Both the position numbers and the translations under genes were made by a program. The notes under the pieces were generated by a model, which was not told the DNA's origin, did not search any database, and was given only the letters and a program-made list of their open reading frames with translations. DNA of 64,000 nucleotides from Strigamia acuminata (taxonomy: Eukaryota > Arthropoda > Chilopoda > Geophilomorpha > Linotaeniidae): positions 28,236,427 to 28,300,426 of the forward strand of contig OX442315.1 in NCBI GenBank assembly GCA_949358305.1, in the 5' to 3' direction. Shown here piece by piece: positions 1-12,032 of the stretch; position 1 is the first letter of the stretch, and each line of letters starts with the position of its first letter.

Positions 1-2146
1 AGATGTACCGTACGTACACTTAGAAAAGGAAATTAACACTTGTGTGTATGACCATTTTACATAAAATGGTTGCTTGGCAACATATACTAACTATTTAGCA
101 AAACTACACGTTATTGCTTTTTTTGTTTTCGGGGGGGAATGTGCATGCGTGAGTGCGATTTGCGAGCCGTTCGGATTGATTAATCAACCTATTTATACAA
201 TTACGAAATATATTGGGCGCAGACGAAACTTAACCCATTCGGGTGACGAAAATATCGCCAGTGGCAATTTCTTGTCTTGTATTTTTAATAAATAAAATCT
301 CATTTTATGAGTCGTATACAAAAAAGCCCGTTTTCTTTTATATTTATAAAGTGAAACGCAATTTCCCGTGTCGTGTAGTCAAGTTGTGGACCTCATTAAA
401 GCTTCTTCGGCTATGACCATTCCTACTTATTGATTTTACTGTTAGTGTTAATGTTAAAGCTGATTCAGATAAAAATCCTCGTGTCTTTATACGTGAAAAC
501 AATTAAATCCTATCTGTTGTTGTACGCTATTCATACTACTGAGGTCAAGCTTCCTTCGAAGTAGTAAAAAACAAAATTCCTTATACGTTTAGATGCCAAA
601 TATGTAATTTTCCTATCTGGATATTAATTTTTTTTTTTTTTTTTTTTTTTTGGTCTTTGGGTGTATTTTTGAAGAGTTCGTTGTGTGAAAGCGAAACTGG
701 AGAGGGCGAAGACAGAAAAAAAAGAACACCACAGTGATTTACAAATAAACCCACATGGAATGTTGCGTTTTTTAAAGTTTAGTCACGAAGCAAATTACCG
801 AGCAAAATTTAACTAAGTTTGGCAAACTTGATGGACGAAAACTGAATTTATTTTAAATTCGATTTTAAAAAATAAAAATAAAAATTAATTAATCAATTTA
901 ATGTTTGATTTGATTAATTCATTTTGATTTGATTAAACTTAAACCCTGACTTTGATACTGGATAGAAGTTTTATTATCATTATCATGATTACGAGCCACA
1001 ACTATCAAAACCCGGATCATCATTTGTGGGCATTTGAAACTGCTCGAATCACCTCGAATGTTCTTTACAATTGCAAGGAACATCGTTATCATCTCACCTT
1101 TCGCCTCGTCTATTAATTCGGTACTGGAAGATTTCGAGCCTTGTCGGGGTTTGCCCTTTAACAAAATTACAGGAAGTGCGCCAATTCTCAGGGTCTTTCA
1201 AGTAAACAACATTCGGCGCATGCGCAAATCAAATATTTACAAAATTTTCTCAATGAATTGTCTTTTTTTTTTTTTTTTTTTCAAAGAAAAAATAAAAATA
1301 AAAATAAAAATAAAAGTAAAAATAAAAAGAAATAAAAATAAAAAAGGTGCGAAAAATTTTCTTTTAAAGTTCGTTTTATTAGCTTAGCTATTTTAGGAAC
1401 AAGTCTTTAAATTTTTTTAAAATCTTTATACATCACACTTCTTTAATAAACATTTAATAAAAGATGAAAATATTTTCTTTTTTCATTGTTTAAAATCAAC
1501 AATAGGCGCATTCAATCACTTTTTGAAAAAAATTGCTTAATCCGCCATGCACAAATGTTTTAAAAATTCATTCAAAATCTCGTGCAAACGCGATTTAAAC
1601 GTGTTTTATTGTTTAAAAAGAAACGGCAGACATTTTGTTTTCGAGATAAAATCAAATTTTTTCTTTCAAATTTAAATTAAGATTAAAAAATATAAAAAAA
1701 AGTAATTGAATGCAGCCAATATTTGTGTTCAATTTTACAATAATATACAATTATACATTTCTGACATCTTATTTGTTGTAAAAATAAAACATTCTTTAGA
1801 ACTTAATGAATATTATTATTATTATTATTTCTTTCTTTCTTTTTGTAAAATTTAAAAATTTATTCTTAATTTTTCGCAATTTCGAAACAAGTGGTCTTCC
1901 ACATTGGTCGCAGTTGCGGCGCTATCACTTTCCGACCAAGATTTTCTCGGCTAACTGCAGGTGTCACGGACAAGAGATAAAAAAAGTTTTTATTCATTCA
2001 TTCATTCACTTTTTAGGAATACAAGTGAGAACTTACATTGCAAGTTCTCGTTTCAGTTTGTCAACATCAACACTCAGCCGGAGTTAACCACACGTTAATG
2101 ATCGATCCCACGGAGCAAATCTAACGACCGATTAACTCTTCCGCTT
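1..2146. other. AT-rich non-coding stretch
   Basis: No convincing gene is visible. It holds a pure T run near 629-651, another T run near 1262-1280, an A/T-rich AAAAT-type repeat at about 1287-1345 and a short ATT microsatellite near 1806-1828. The open frames here are low-complexity (Lys- or Phe-rich) and lack splice context. An AATAAA motif near 290 could mark the 3' end of a gene lying to the left, but nothing coding supports this. Confidence 0.6.
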
Positions 2147-2941
2147 CTATCCAGCGCCATCTGTTACCAATTGCGGTAAACACGCCGAACCAACTTGAGC
2201 ACACTTTGACACGCTGCAAACCGTCACTGCACGCAAACGATCGTTTTCGTCTTTCAAATTCGAATTCTCCTCCTGCAATCGAAGCAACTCCTCTTGCAAT
2301 CGGGTGATGACTATGTCTGGATCAATTCTGCTCAACTGCTGTTCCAGCTCCAACGCTCTCTGCTCAAGTTCTATACACTGCCTCATCATTTCGTCGCGAG
2401 AAAACGCCGACAACTCCTCTTCCCGCGCCCGCCTGTATATAATCTCAAAGTCCTGCTCGACAAAAGCATTCCTGTCGAAATCGTCCGGAGATTCGTACTC
2501 AAAGTCGATATCTTGCAATCCTAAAAACTGGTCATGCTCATTACTATTACAGTTAATACTGTTGCCTTTTTTGCCACCAGACTGCGCTCTGATTAGGGTC
2601 TCGAAACTGAAATACAAATTGCAATCCTCATGATCGTCCATAATAAACTGTGTTGAATTTTCAGGAGCTTTTGGGACTTCTGTGGGTCTTAAAATTCGAG
2701 ATCGTGAACTATTGCAATTTTTTGGTACTTTTTCGGGTGGCCTTTGCCAAAAATCATTTTCACAAACCTTGTCGTTTTCACCGTTTTCGGGCGCACTCTC
2801 GCCTTTTTCGTCTTGGACTAAAGGGGATAAATCGTTACGCAACTTCCGCTTTTTACCTCTTCTTGTCTTCTTTAGTTTGCGATTGGCATTCACAGGTGTC
2901 TCGGCACAGCTGCCACTGTCTATTATCCTTTCGATCATCAT
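2147..2941 (-). CDS. HEXIM: HEXIM homologue, P-TEFb/7SK snRNP inhibitor
   Basis: Single-exon ORF of 264 aa. HEXIM proteins are nuclear; they bind 7SK RNA through an arginine-rich motif and then inhibit CDK9/cyclin T (P-TEFb), restraining transcription elongation. Visible here: a basic motif at about residues 21-35 (RKLKKTRRGKKRKLR); the inhibitory motif at 93-104, reading PENSTQFIMDDH where vertebrate HEXIM has a PYNTTQF-type motif; an acidic stretch at about 140-170; and a Leu/Glu-rich coiled coil from about 175 to 240 matching the cyclin-T-binding dimerisation region. Length is in the range of short invertebrate HEXIMs. The Tyr of PYNT is replaced by Glu and the Thr by Ser, which is unusual (see findings). 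The first ATG of the frame is preceded by a second in-frame Met codon. Family assignment is secure from motif order; function is inferred. Confidence 0.88.
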   Translation of the reverse strand: MMIERIIDSGSCAETPVNANRKLKKTRRGKKRKLRNDLSPLVQDEKGESAPENGENDKVCENDFWQRPPEKVPKNCNSSRSRILRPTEVPKAPENSTQFIMDDHEDCNLYFSFETLIRAQSGGKKGNSINCNSNEHDQFLGLQDIDFEYESPDDFDRNAFVEQDFEIIYRRAREEELSAFSRDEMMRQCIELEQRALELEQQLSRIDPDIVITRLQEELLRLQEENSNLKDENDRLRAVTVCSVSKCAQVGSACLPQLVTDGAG

Positions 2942-3447
2942 TGTTCACGGCCACGTTAGCATATTCTTCTGGTCAAAACACAATACGATCAAACGTCTCA
3001 CAGGATAAGTCGCGGAGCTACTAACACGCACAACCGACAACTACGACAGCCAAACGTCGTCTGACAAACTTTCGAAAGGTTTGATGGGATAATGTGATGC
3101 ATGTGCTTTCAGCCAATCAAATAACAAGATTTACCAATGTACACAAGTTGCAGTCGATGCTAAAATATTACCCCTAGCGGCACTAGTGGCCAGTCGAGTA
3201 ACTTCAACAAAATTTATCGTTTGTTTTAATAATTCGATTTTTACTTAACCAACTGTGCGGAATGAACATTTATTTACATTGTAACATGCTTTTAATACGT
3301 TAGAAATTAGTACGGATAGACATTAGTAAAAATAAAAATAATTTTAAATTATGTAAGTACGGCTCCGACCAATCAGGACTCACGAAGCTGTTTACACAGC
3401 GACTTGCACACTGTCGTTTGGTTGCTGCGAGCCGTTCAATTGATAGA
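2942..3447. promoter_or_regulatory. Intergenic region between HEXIM and the Myb-like gene
   Basis: Divergent spacer of about 500 bp between the start of HEXIM on the minus strand and the Myb-like gene on the plus strand. Two CCAAT boxes are visible, at 3113-3117 and 3369-3373. I searched it for a transposon terminal inverted repeat belonging to the Harbinger pair and saw none that is convincing. Confidence 0.4.
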
Positions 3448-5086
3448 ATGGCGGACCAAATGTTTACAATGGATCGTCGTGCGCGCTGGTCCGATTCGGA
3501 AGTTTCGGCGATGCTAAATATTATCTACGAAATGAATGTGGCGAAAGTGCTCGAGGCAAAACGTCAAAGAAACAAAGATATTTTTAAAAACATTGAAAAG
3601 GGAATGAAAGAACTAGGATTTAAGAAAAACTGGGACCAAATTAGAGCAAAGTAAAAACAACTTTTAATCAATCGTTTACGCACATTGATTACTGTCTTTG
3701 CAGATGGAAAATGTTGAAATCCACATATTTGGCGAAAAAAAAGAGGACTTCTAACTCGCACACAATATCTTTTGGGGAAACATCCTGTAAATATTATGAA
3801 CAAATGGATCACTTACTGCAAAGTGGTGCCAATGATAGTTCAGGTTGACAAATGAAATAAATATATATATATTTTTAAAAAAAAGTGCAACAAATTAATT
3901 CATTAATGTATTACATTTTTGTGATAAATAGAATTTAATGCATCGGACATCCTCGAAGTTATCATGAATAACGATGATGAATCTGATAATAACAGTTCCT
4001 CACCCAGAGAACCGCCTCAACCATCTCCCAGTTGTAGCACTATAAGCAATAACAGTAACTGTGATTCAAACATCAAAAGAAATAACGACGAAACCACAAA
4101 CAACTCAACACTAGAAGCTTCACAACCATCTTCAAGTTACAACACTAATTGCGATTTAAACACAGTCACAAAAAACAGCGATGAAACTTCAAACAACACC
4201 ATCATACAACCACCTCGTAGTTGCAGAAGCAAAAGCAGCAAAAATATTGCAACTTCATTCGACTCGAGCGACAACAATGAGTTCGAGTATAAAGAATCCA
4301 CTAGAAACTTAAGTAATAAAAGTGCAGGTGCATTCATAAAGTAATTTTGGCTAAACAGCATTTAAAACGTATTTAAAAACTGCTTAGTCTGTTTTCAGTC
4401 GCAGTGGGCATGTGCACCACATTTAAACAATAAAACAAGTTAAACGTCACTTTCTGAATGCGCCAACAGTTCGCGCCCGGTATCGTGATGCTAAATTCGT
4501 GCTGCGCATCCTATTCTGCGCAGACGATTTTCTAATTCCAGTTGTTATTTAGCAGTATTAAGCCTAATATTAGGCCTAATAATGCTAAAATAAAGTAAAT
4601 AAACAACAATAAACTCATTATTAATAGTAATTTACATCTTAAGCACCAAAATATTTTTATTTATTTACCTTATTTTAGCATTATTAGGCGTAATATTAGG
4701 CTTAATACTGCTAAATAACAACTGGAATTAGAAAATCGTCTGCGCAAAATGGGATGCGCAGTACGAATTTATATCAAAGATACCGGGCGCAAACTGTAGT
4801 ATTTATTTTAACTTTATAGACATTTAATTGATAATTGATAATTAATTTTTCAGAAAAGCGGAAACGATCGACACCGTACGAAGATGCTTTAATGAAATTT
4901 CAAGTGAGTCAAGCGAAATTATATCGTCAGTTGCAAAGAGAAGAAAACGAATGGATGGAAACCCAATTAGAAAAAATGCAGGAACACGACGAACGATTAA
5001 TCCAAGCGCAAGCTGAACAAATGAAAGAAATCATGCGATCTTTTGGTGTAATACTGGATCCAATTTTGCAGGTGGATAGTTTGTAA
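3448..5086 (+). CDS. PIF/Harbinger-associated Myb/SANT-like protein
   Basis: Four exons give 323 aa: 3448-3650, 3704-3843, 3932-4327 and 4854-5086, all GT-AG with matching phases. The N-terminal ~90 residues form a Myb/SANT-like DNA-binding domain (RARWSDSEVSAML at the start, WKMLKSTYLAKKKR across the first splice junction). The middle (exon 3) is Ser/Asn-rich and low complexity; the C-terminus (exon 4) is a charged helix with many Glu, Gln and Lys. PIF/Harbinger transposons encode such a Myb-like partner, which helps the transposase enter the nucleus and bind the element ends. The gene converges on a DDE transposase gene 114 bp downstream. The start is the first ATG that leaves the Myb-like domain complete. 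A 332-bp palindromic MITE lies in intron 3. No in-frame stop or frameshift is seen. Whether this is a live element or a domesticated pair is open. Confidence 0.75.
4466..4797. mobile_element. Palindromic MITE in intron of the Myb-like gene
   Basis: 332-bp foldback sequence. The left end ACAGTTCGCGCCCGGTATC and the reverse complement of the right end, ACAGTTTGCGCCCGGTATC, differ at one base. The arms continue inwards for about 110 bp (shared TGCGCA, CTAATTCCAGTTGTTATTTA and TTAGGC-type segments) around an AT-rich loop. It has no coding capacity and sits wholly inside intron 3, so splicing should remove it. No clear target-site duplication could be read, so the superfamily is not assigned. Confidence 0.8.
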
Positions 5087-5199
5087 ATTCATCAAAGTTT
5101 AAGAGTTTTCTCATACTTTTATTTCCAGAGAGCAAAAAACAACACATGCAATCAATTTACAAAATCACAAAATCAAATTTAAAGTGTAAAAAAATTCTG

Positions 5200-6666
5200 T
5201 TAAATTAAATTCATATTTTTCACTAAATTATCTCGAATTATTACAGCATTTCCAATCGCCTGAGTATTTAGTTTCGGCTTCGGTTGCGGGAAAGTATTTT
5301 CCATTTCGTTCACACCTTCGTTCCAACTCTGTTGAAACGCATCGCCTTCCATAATACAAAAATTGTGCAAAATACAACAAACGGCAATGAGTGTCGGCGC
5401 GAATGTGTAATCTATATCAATTCTCCCGAGCAAAATACGCCAGCGAGCTTTAAGTAGGGAAAAAGCTTCACGTAGATCACTCCGAAATGACCGCACACTT
5501 TTACTGAACCGTCTTTCCAATTGAGACTGTTGACTGACTTTCATCGTAAATTCCTTCATCAGTTTAGGACATAAAGGATGTGATCTATTGCCCACAACAT
5601 AGAATAAACTGCTTCCATCCACATTATTGATTTTCGAGTATATATTCGATGTTTGAAATGCTGTTAATTCATCACCACCAGGAATATCGCAGCTCACATG
5701 ACGAAATCTGAAATTAAGAAAAAGTTCTAGTTTAAAAAACATTAAAGACAATAACTCCCAGACAAGGGGAAACCATTCTCCCCAAAAAACTTCAGTTTTA
5801 AGTACAAAAATGATCTTTTTTAGATGAAAAATGCTGATTTTAGACTAAAAAATTTGCCAAACCCTTGAAAAAAGCTAATAAAAAATTACAAGTATTTGGA
5901 ATCGATCACTGTCTGCAAGATGTATGACTGCCAACCCTCAGAATTCATATACGTTTTGCTTTCTTCAACAGGGCACACAATAGGAATGTGCGTGAAGTCT
6001 ACGATACTCCAGACGTTTGCAAGTCCATATTTCGTTGTAGTTGTTTCATCTAATTCAGCGTGATCTGGCAGCTGAATAAATCGATCCACTTGTTTAATGA
6101 AAGCTTCACAAAACCTGCGAACGAGAAAACAATATAAAAACCACATTTTATAATTTTCCAACTCACTTGTAAAGATAGTTATGCACCGAGCTTTTATGCA
6201 CACCAAACTTGGTCGCAACAGTTTGATAGTCCGCGCATGTGCCAATTTTGTATAGCGCTATTGCTATTCGTTTGCGTAACGGAATTGGTTCTCTCACAGT
6301 TAGTGTGTGAGGTTTAATGTCTGATTTTAGAATCTCGCATAGTTTATCGAATGATTTTTCGGTCATTCGGAAATTGTCAATCCAGTCTTCGTCGGTTAAT
6401 TTATTGTCCCACCAACTGCTGACTCTGTCTTTCATCCAAATTCGTCTTTTTCGGCTGTGAGTTCGTCTCAGGACGCCAGCAACAGTCGATGACGTCAGGC
6501 GAAAATAATGCAATCGTAACGATCTCCGTTTTAACATATAGCGGAACAGCATAAGTCTTCGTCGTCTGACTTGGTTGATTAAATTTTGAAAGCTTGATAT
6601 TAAATTTATTAATAGCACGCTTAATGTTTGTAAACAAACTAACTGGATGTCATCGGACTCCTCCAT
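5200..6666 (-). CDS. PIF/Harbinger DDE transposase (HARBI1-like)
   Basis: Three exons on the minus strand: 6167-6666, 5890-6114 and 5200-5707, joining in phase to 410 aa. The N-terminal half carries the helical domain typical of HARBI1 (WWDNKLTDEDWIDNFRM, then an LRKRIAIALYKIGTCADYQT helix-turn-helix-like segment). Catalytic-core motifs follow in order: VDFTHI (first Asp), FRHVSCDIPGGDELTAFQTS (second Asp, with GGD where most family members have VHD) and LREAFSLLKARW (Glu), then CCILHNFC near the end. The GD that usually opens the GDSGYP-like motif reads GN here. The frame is open through all exons, so it is not an old fossil. It faces the Myb-like gene tail-to-tail, as in bipartite Harbinger elements, but no terminal inverted repeats were recognised. 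Transposition activity versus domestication cannot be told from sequence alone. Confidence 0.82.
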
Positions 6667-7260
6667 TTCGCTCGATTTCGCTTTCCTGGCTCCGGTGGCT
6701 CGCTCTGACGGCGAATGTAGAAATGGTGGGCAAATAACCAGGCAAAACGGTAGAGATTTATAATAATCATCATTCCAAAATGTGATTTTGTGCTTGTCAC
6801 ATTAAAAATTTGAAGTAGTCAATTTCTTCATCCAATCTGCATAATGTGGTAACTATTTTATATAAATATATGATCATTATTGTGATTATCGTTTTTTTTA
6901 CCATTTTTTTTTTATTTTTGAAAAGTGAAATTCTAAAAAGAAAATTCTCCAAAGATCCAAATTTCGAGTCAAAATCGTAAGTACAGTAGCATTAGTTAAT
7001 TTTATTGTCACTAGGTTTATATGGCTTCACGTTTTAGATGCACCCACAATCTCACAACTTCCGGTTCTGCTTTTCGCGCCTTTATGCCGTTTCGCCAATG
7101 CGTGCAGCTGGCTTAACCCATGATGAACACGCGAACAGAAAATTTCCTCTCCACTTTATTCAATTGTTTTCAGGCTTTTAGCTGCGATTGTTCATCAATT
7201 TGCTGTCCGTCTTGATTTATAGCAAATTCTAGGCCAACTTGAAAGGAAAATCTTGACAAA
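6667..7260. other. Intergenic region upstream of IFRD
   Basis: About 590 bp between the starts of the transposase and IFRD genes. It is AT-rich in the centre and GC-richer next to IFRD (7060-7120), where the IFRD promoter and 5' UTR probably lie. No TATA box or inverted repeat is evident. Confidence 0.4.
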
Positions 7261-9542
7261 ATGCCGAAAGGACGTAAAAAATCCAAACATTGTAAGTTGC
7301 ATGCGCTAATATTCTTAAGCCTAATAAAACCTAACCTATACTGGGTTTTTAAACATCCCGAATCCCGACGTGTTTATATTTCTCTTTCAATTTCCTCGAG
7401 CTTTTGTAACAGTTTTAATTGTTTGTGAACTAACAAACTGTTAAAAACATATGGGATCGTTCGAGATCGTTATGTAATGACTTTATCATCGGAATGTAAC
7501 TTTTTTTTATCTTGCATTTTCTTCTTTTTTTTTTCCTTTTCTTAAATATTAAGTTATTCCAAACTGCAACTTACAAAGTGAAAAGAAGAAAAAAAAATGT
7601 TTGTGCTAAATTTTATTTTTACAACATTTTAATTTTGCAACTAGTTTATATTTAGGTCAAATTAAATTAGTGTTTATTAATTGCAAGGTCACGTAACCGG
7701 ATCTCTAGATTAACTGATAGATGGAATCTTAAAACGTTTGTTTATTTTTAAAACGTTATTTATCTTTTAATTATTCAGATGATCGTAAACGTTACGAAAC
7801 GAACTACAGTGATGAAGAATCTGCCAACGACAGCGGTAGCATCGTGAGCACGGTGTCCGATATTCGCAGCTTGTGTGAGGACACTGGTAAATAAAAAATA
7901 AAAAAAATTAATCATTATAAATATTTAAAAATAAATAAATAAATATAACAGGACCAGTTGCTGACCCAGAAGAAATCGAAAGTAATGAGCAAGAGGTTAT
8001 AGTAGATAAGTTGAAGGATGCGATCGACGGCGCTACTCAAAAAAAGTATAAAAATAAATATAAAATGAATAAATAAATACTTAATTTAATATTTATAGCT
8101 CAAAAGGAAGACAGACGTGTTTAGAATCCATCCAGAAAATGTTAGCTTGCAAATATCTTCCCGATGTAATTGACACAAGGCGTGAAACAATAACTGAATG
8201 CATCAAATCCAGCTTAAAACGTGGCAAGGTTGATGAACAGTCAGCCGCGGCTATATTAGCTGTATTAACTTGCATTCAGCTCGGTCCTGGAAGTAGTAGT
8301 GATTCGATGTTTGCTGAGTTATGCCCTGTGCTGACAACATCACTTAATGATCAATCGTTAACGTTCAAAACTCGTGGCAAGGTAAGTGTATAACTTGGTA
8401 AATATTGAGTTTGATTGATTTTAAATGATTAATGTTTAGTGTGCCACTGCCTTGGCTCTATTAGCATTTATTATCGGAGAAATGGAACAAGGCGTAAGTT
8501 TAATTTTTTTAAAGTTAAAATTAATTTTATATAAATAATAATAATTACATTTTTTTAAAAAAAATAGACAATCTCTTCTTTGATGTTAACTTTTGAGGCG
8601 TTATTCAGTGCTTCGTATTTCAAAGGCAACGGTACTGTTCCCAATCACACATTGGAGGTAACATCTCTACATTCATCCGCTTTAGCCGCATGGAGTCTTT
8701 TATTGACGGTTGTTAGTATCAATGAAGTGTCTTTAATGGCTGAACGGTAGATAATTTTGTTAGGAAATTTTTATTTATTGATTTTTGTGTTTTAATGTTT
8801 CAGGCATGTGATGCGTTTGAGCGAGTTGCTAGAAAGCTCTGACGTTGAACTTCGTATTGTTGCTGGCGAAACCATTGCGTTGCTCTGTGAAATAGCGCGA
8901 GAAGAAGATGAAAATTTTATGGGAAGAGATACGCAAGACGATCTGTCTTCGAAACTGAAACAACTTGCTACCGATAGTCATAAATATCGGGCTAAGAAGG
9001 AACGAAAACAGCAACGATCTAGTTTTAGAGATATTTTACGTACTGTTGAGGCAAGACTTTGAAAAATCATCGGTTAATGATTAAAATTCAAATTATTATA
9101 ATTCTTTTTTTTTAAAAAAATAGGAAAATGAATTGCCCTATATTCAAGTTCGTTTTGGCCATGAAGTTTTAAATCTTGATAGTTGGTGTCGCAAACGGCA
9201 ATACGACGCTTTTTGCAGTGTTTTGGGATCTGGCATGAATTTGCACCTAACTGTAAGTTATTATTGTAACTCTAGTATTTATTTAATGTAAAATTGATGT
9301 ATTTTGCAGGAGAATGATTTGCTACGCGATATTTTTGAGTTGGGTGCTCAGCTACCAACAAATGGAGGTGCAACATTAAAAACTAGCAAATTTGAAAGAG
9401 TAGGATTTTGTTTTCGGTTTTGAAATTTATGTAAGTAATGATTTATTGTATTTTCCAGCATATGGGGAATGTTGCTGCTTTCAAGAAAAGAACTCTAGCC
9501 AGATCTAAATTCCGGGATAAGAGAACTGTGATCATGACTTGA
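7261..9542 (+). CDS. IFRD: Interferon-related developmental regulator (IFRD1/2 family)
   Basis: Ten exons (7261-7291, 7779-7886, 7952-8045, 8099-8381, 8440-8493, 8568-8746, 8804-9050, 9124-9252, 9310-9399, 9459-9542) give 432 aa, the normal size of the family. IFRD (PC4/TIS7) proteins are armadillo-like helical proteins described as transcriptional co-regulators and, for IFRD2, as inactive-ribosome binders. Visible: the basic N-terminus MPKGRKKSKH, an acidic Ser-rich segment, the long helical IFRD domain (LPDVIDTRRETI, TRGKCATALALLAFIIGEME, RIVAGETIALLCEIARE) and the C-terminal family domain with QRSSFRDILRTVE and FGHEVLNLDSWCRKRQYDAF. Intron 7 (9051-9123) begins GC and ends AG, preceded by GAG and followed by AAGA: a consensus GC-AG intron. 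All other introns are GT-AG. Family assignment is secure. Confidence 0.93.
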
Positions 9543-10907
9543 TGATAGAAGTTTTTAAAAATTTATTTAACTAATTTACACTAATTTGTTTTGAGTTTAA
9601 TTTACTAATTTGTTAATTAGAAAATTTGTTGAATATCTTAAAATTTTTAAGTTTAGGAGAAGGGGAAATAGATGTCTAGTCAGGTGAAGGTGGGAGAAAT
9701 TTTTCTGTACAAATCAAGTCACTTTAAATGAAAGGAAAAATATTTATTCATTTATCGATTCTTGATTTCTTTCCTATTTTTTTCCTTGTAAATTTAATTT
9801 TCCGACGTTTATTGCCCCTGACTATTACCTAATTTATTATTATCTGGAGAATTTTTTTTAAGTGATTGAATTTTAAATGTAATTATTTTTTTGTAAAGAT
9901 TTTTGACTTCGAAATGGTTGCCATAATTGAAATAATGCTGCAATTGCAAATTGGAATAAAGAAATTGTTTATAAACTTTTTTTTTATGATGATGTTATTA
10001 AGTGCAGTGGTTATATACTTTTGTGAATATTACCAAATTTTAATATAATTTCTTGAATGCCTGAATATTTATTGTTAAATTTATTGCTATTTTGATATAC
10101 AAAAATTAAAGGAAATTTGAAACAAATTGTAAAGCAATATAATTTATAATAACTATAATAGATTTGGTACGATTAGAATAACTGTTGAGAATATTGTTGA
10201 AAATTACGAATACGTGCGGAGTGATTTAAGGAAATATTTTTGAAATATTTATGCAATATTTACATTTAAATCGTATAATGTTATTGTAAATGTCTGGTTT
10301 TATTGTGTATGTTGATTTTATTCAGTAATATATATATGTGTACTCAAGATTAGTCATAAACCAGGGCAACCATAACCACAAATTCTGCATAAATCTTACA
10401 ATATTTAATTTACATTTATTAATCACATCCTACTTAACGATTTTTCAACGAAACGAAGAAATATAGTTTATACATTCGGTTCTTTTGATTGTCAATAGAA
10501 ATGTGGAGAAACCTTTTCTGCTTTTGTTCATAGTTATTGTACAGAAAATTGTTTTTTAAAATTGTTCCGTTGCAATTAAATACACTTGGTCGTTGGGTAT
10601 CGAGAAATAAGATTAATGGAACTGTTAACGTGCAAAAATGCCTCTCTGCAAATGTTCACATATATACAGTAAAATATATTAATAAATCAAGAAGGTAAAA
10701 TCTTCTAAAATATTTTGCTTGTTTATTTTATGATTAGATTGTGAAACTAGATAAAAATAAGTCGTAAAGTGGCAACCAATCCAACCAGTCTCTTAAGCTT
10801 TAGTTTTAGTTGCACATTTTGCTCCTAGATGGCCTTAGCGAAATTGACAATATTGCAATGGTTGACTCATGCCCGTGATTAAACCAAACTTCCCGCTTAC
10901 GTTTTCA
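9543..10907. other. IFRD 3' flank and intergenic AT-rich DNA
   Basis: Contains the IFRD 3' UTR and AT-rich spacer; several AATAAA motifs (for example near 9956) could serve polyadenylation. No coding signal, inverted repeat or RNA gene was recognised. Confidence 0.4.
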
Positions 10908-12032
10908 GTGGAAGGAAGGAAACTGTCGGCCCGTGCGTATTCTTGATCGAAGATTGGAACGATGTATTTACTTAAACATAAGACGGGAGCACGATCATGA
11001 TTACTGCCGTTGTGTTGACAACTTTTCTGCCACCGTGAGTACTTTTTGTTATTGTATCGAGGGAGTTCTTAATGGGTTGTCATTCCTGATATTTACTGAG
11101 AGTACACACAAAAAACCAAAGATTAAATTCGAAAAAAATGTTTCTCACAAGTGTTAATCCCTTTTTAAATCGTTGTTTAGTGTGGGTTGCAATGGACATT
11201 AAGTTAAAAATAAACCAGCTGTTAGTTTATTGGTTAAAATGAATTAAAAACATCGAAAAAGAGAATATTTTATCCAGTTTTTATTAAACAAATCGTGCAC
11301 ATGTTGTTTGGGCTAGCAAACAGGTGGTTTGGGACTTTTGGTGGGCAGCAAAGGTACCTGACTTTTCCCTCCCAGACCCCCCCACATACCTCCTCAAGTT
11401 AGAACTGGTTTGCAAAACATTCCCCTCTATTGTTTGCTGTGTAAATTCAACGACCTTGGCCTTATCGATTAATCCAGGTTTTGAACCAGGAATTAAAAAA
11501 TTTACGGGAAATTTCTTTTGAAAAATAAAAAAAAAATAATTTTTGATTTGTTTTTAACTCAACTTGGTATATCTGAAGGAAAAATTATCAGTAAAAACCG
11601 GATGAGGTTTTTTTTCTTTTCTTTTTTTTTTTAATTTACAACTTGAAAGGAAGCCAAATTATTCCATTTGTGTTAAAAGTTAACATTGTACGGTTTTACA
11701 GTAGCTTTAGTATGTTATCTGTGGCAAGGTAATTTATCTCCCATGCTTTTCATGTGATTGTTTTAAATTGATTTAAAATAACAAACAAACAAAAAACACA
11801 AAAAAAAAACAACAGATTTATTTGTATTAAAATGTACTCTAAACAACCTCCAACCGCTTTCCAACTGTGATTCACTCACACGTGCTAAACACTAATTCTT
11901 AACCTTGAAGATATAGATATTAAGTCCCTTTTATTCAAACAAACGTGATAAAAATATCTTAAAAACTAAAATATTTCTTTCATTCATTTTTCTAGAAATC
12001 TAACCATGGGTTAAACCAGACTCGAGAGAACG
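10908..12032 (+). promoter_or_regulatory. Putative 5' UTR exon and intron of the MET-like gene
   Basis: A stretch ending GCCACC at 11034 is followed by a strong donor GTGAGTAC. An acceptor TTTTCTAG ends at about 11996, shortly before the MET-like start codon at 12033. This fits a non-coding first exon spliced to the coding exon across an intron of roughly 960 bp. The reading frames in the putative exon are short and unlike known proteins. A transcript would be decisive; the exon start is not defined. Confidence 0.3.

Noticed and set aside
1034-1387. 117-codon open frame on the plus strand
   Set aside because: The second half is a translation of an AAAATA-type repeat and a T run; no splice context or family resemblance.
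3100-7000. Terminal inverted repeats of a Harbinger element
   Set aside because: Short matches such as GCGAGCC near 3427 and 6693 are too brief and badly placed to count as termini.
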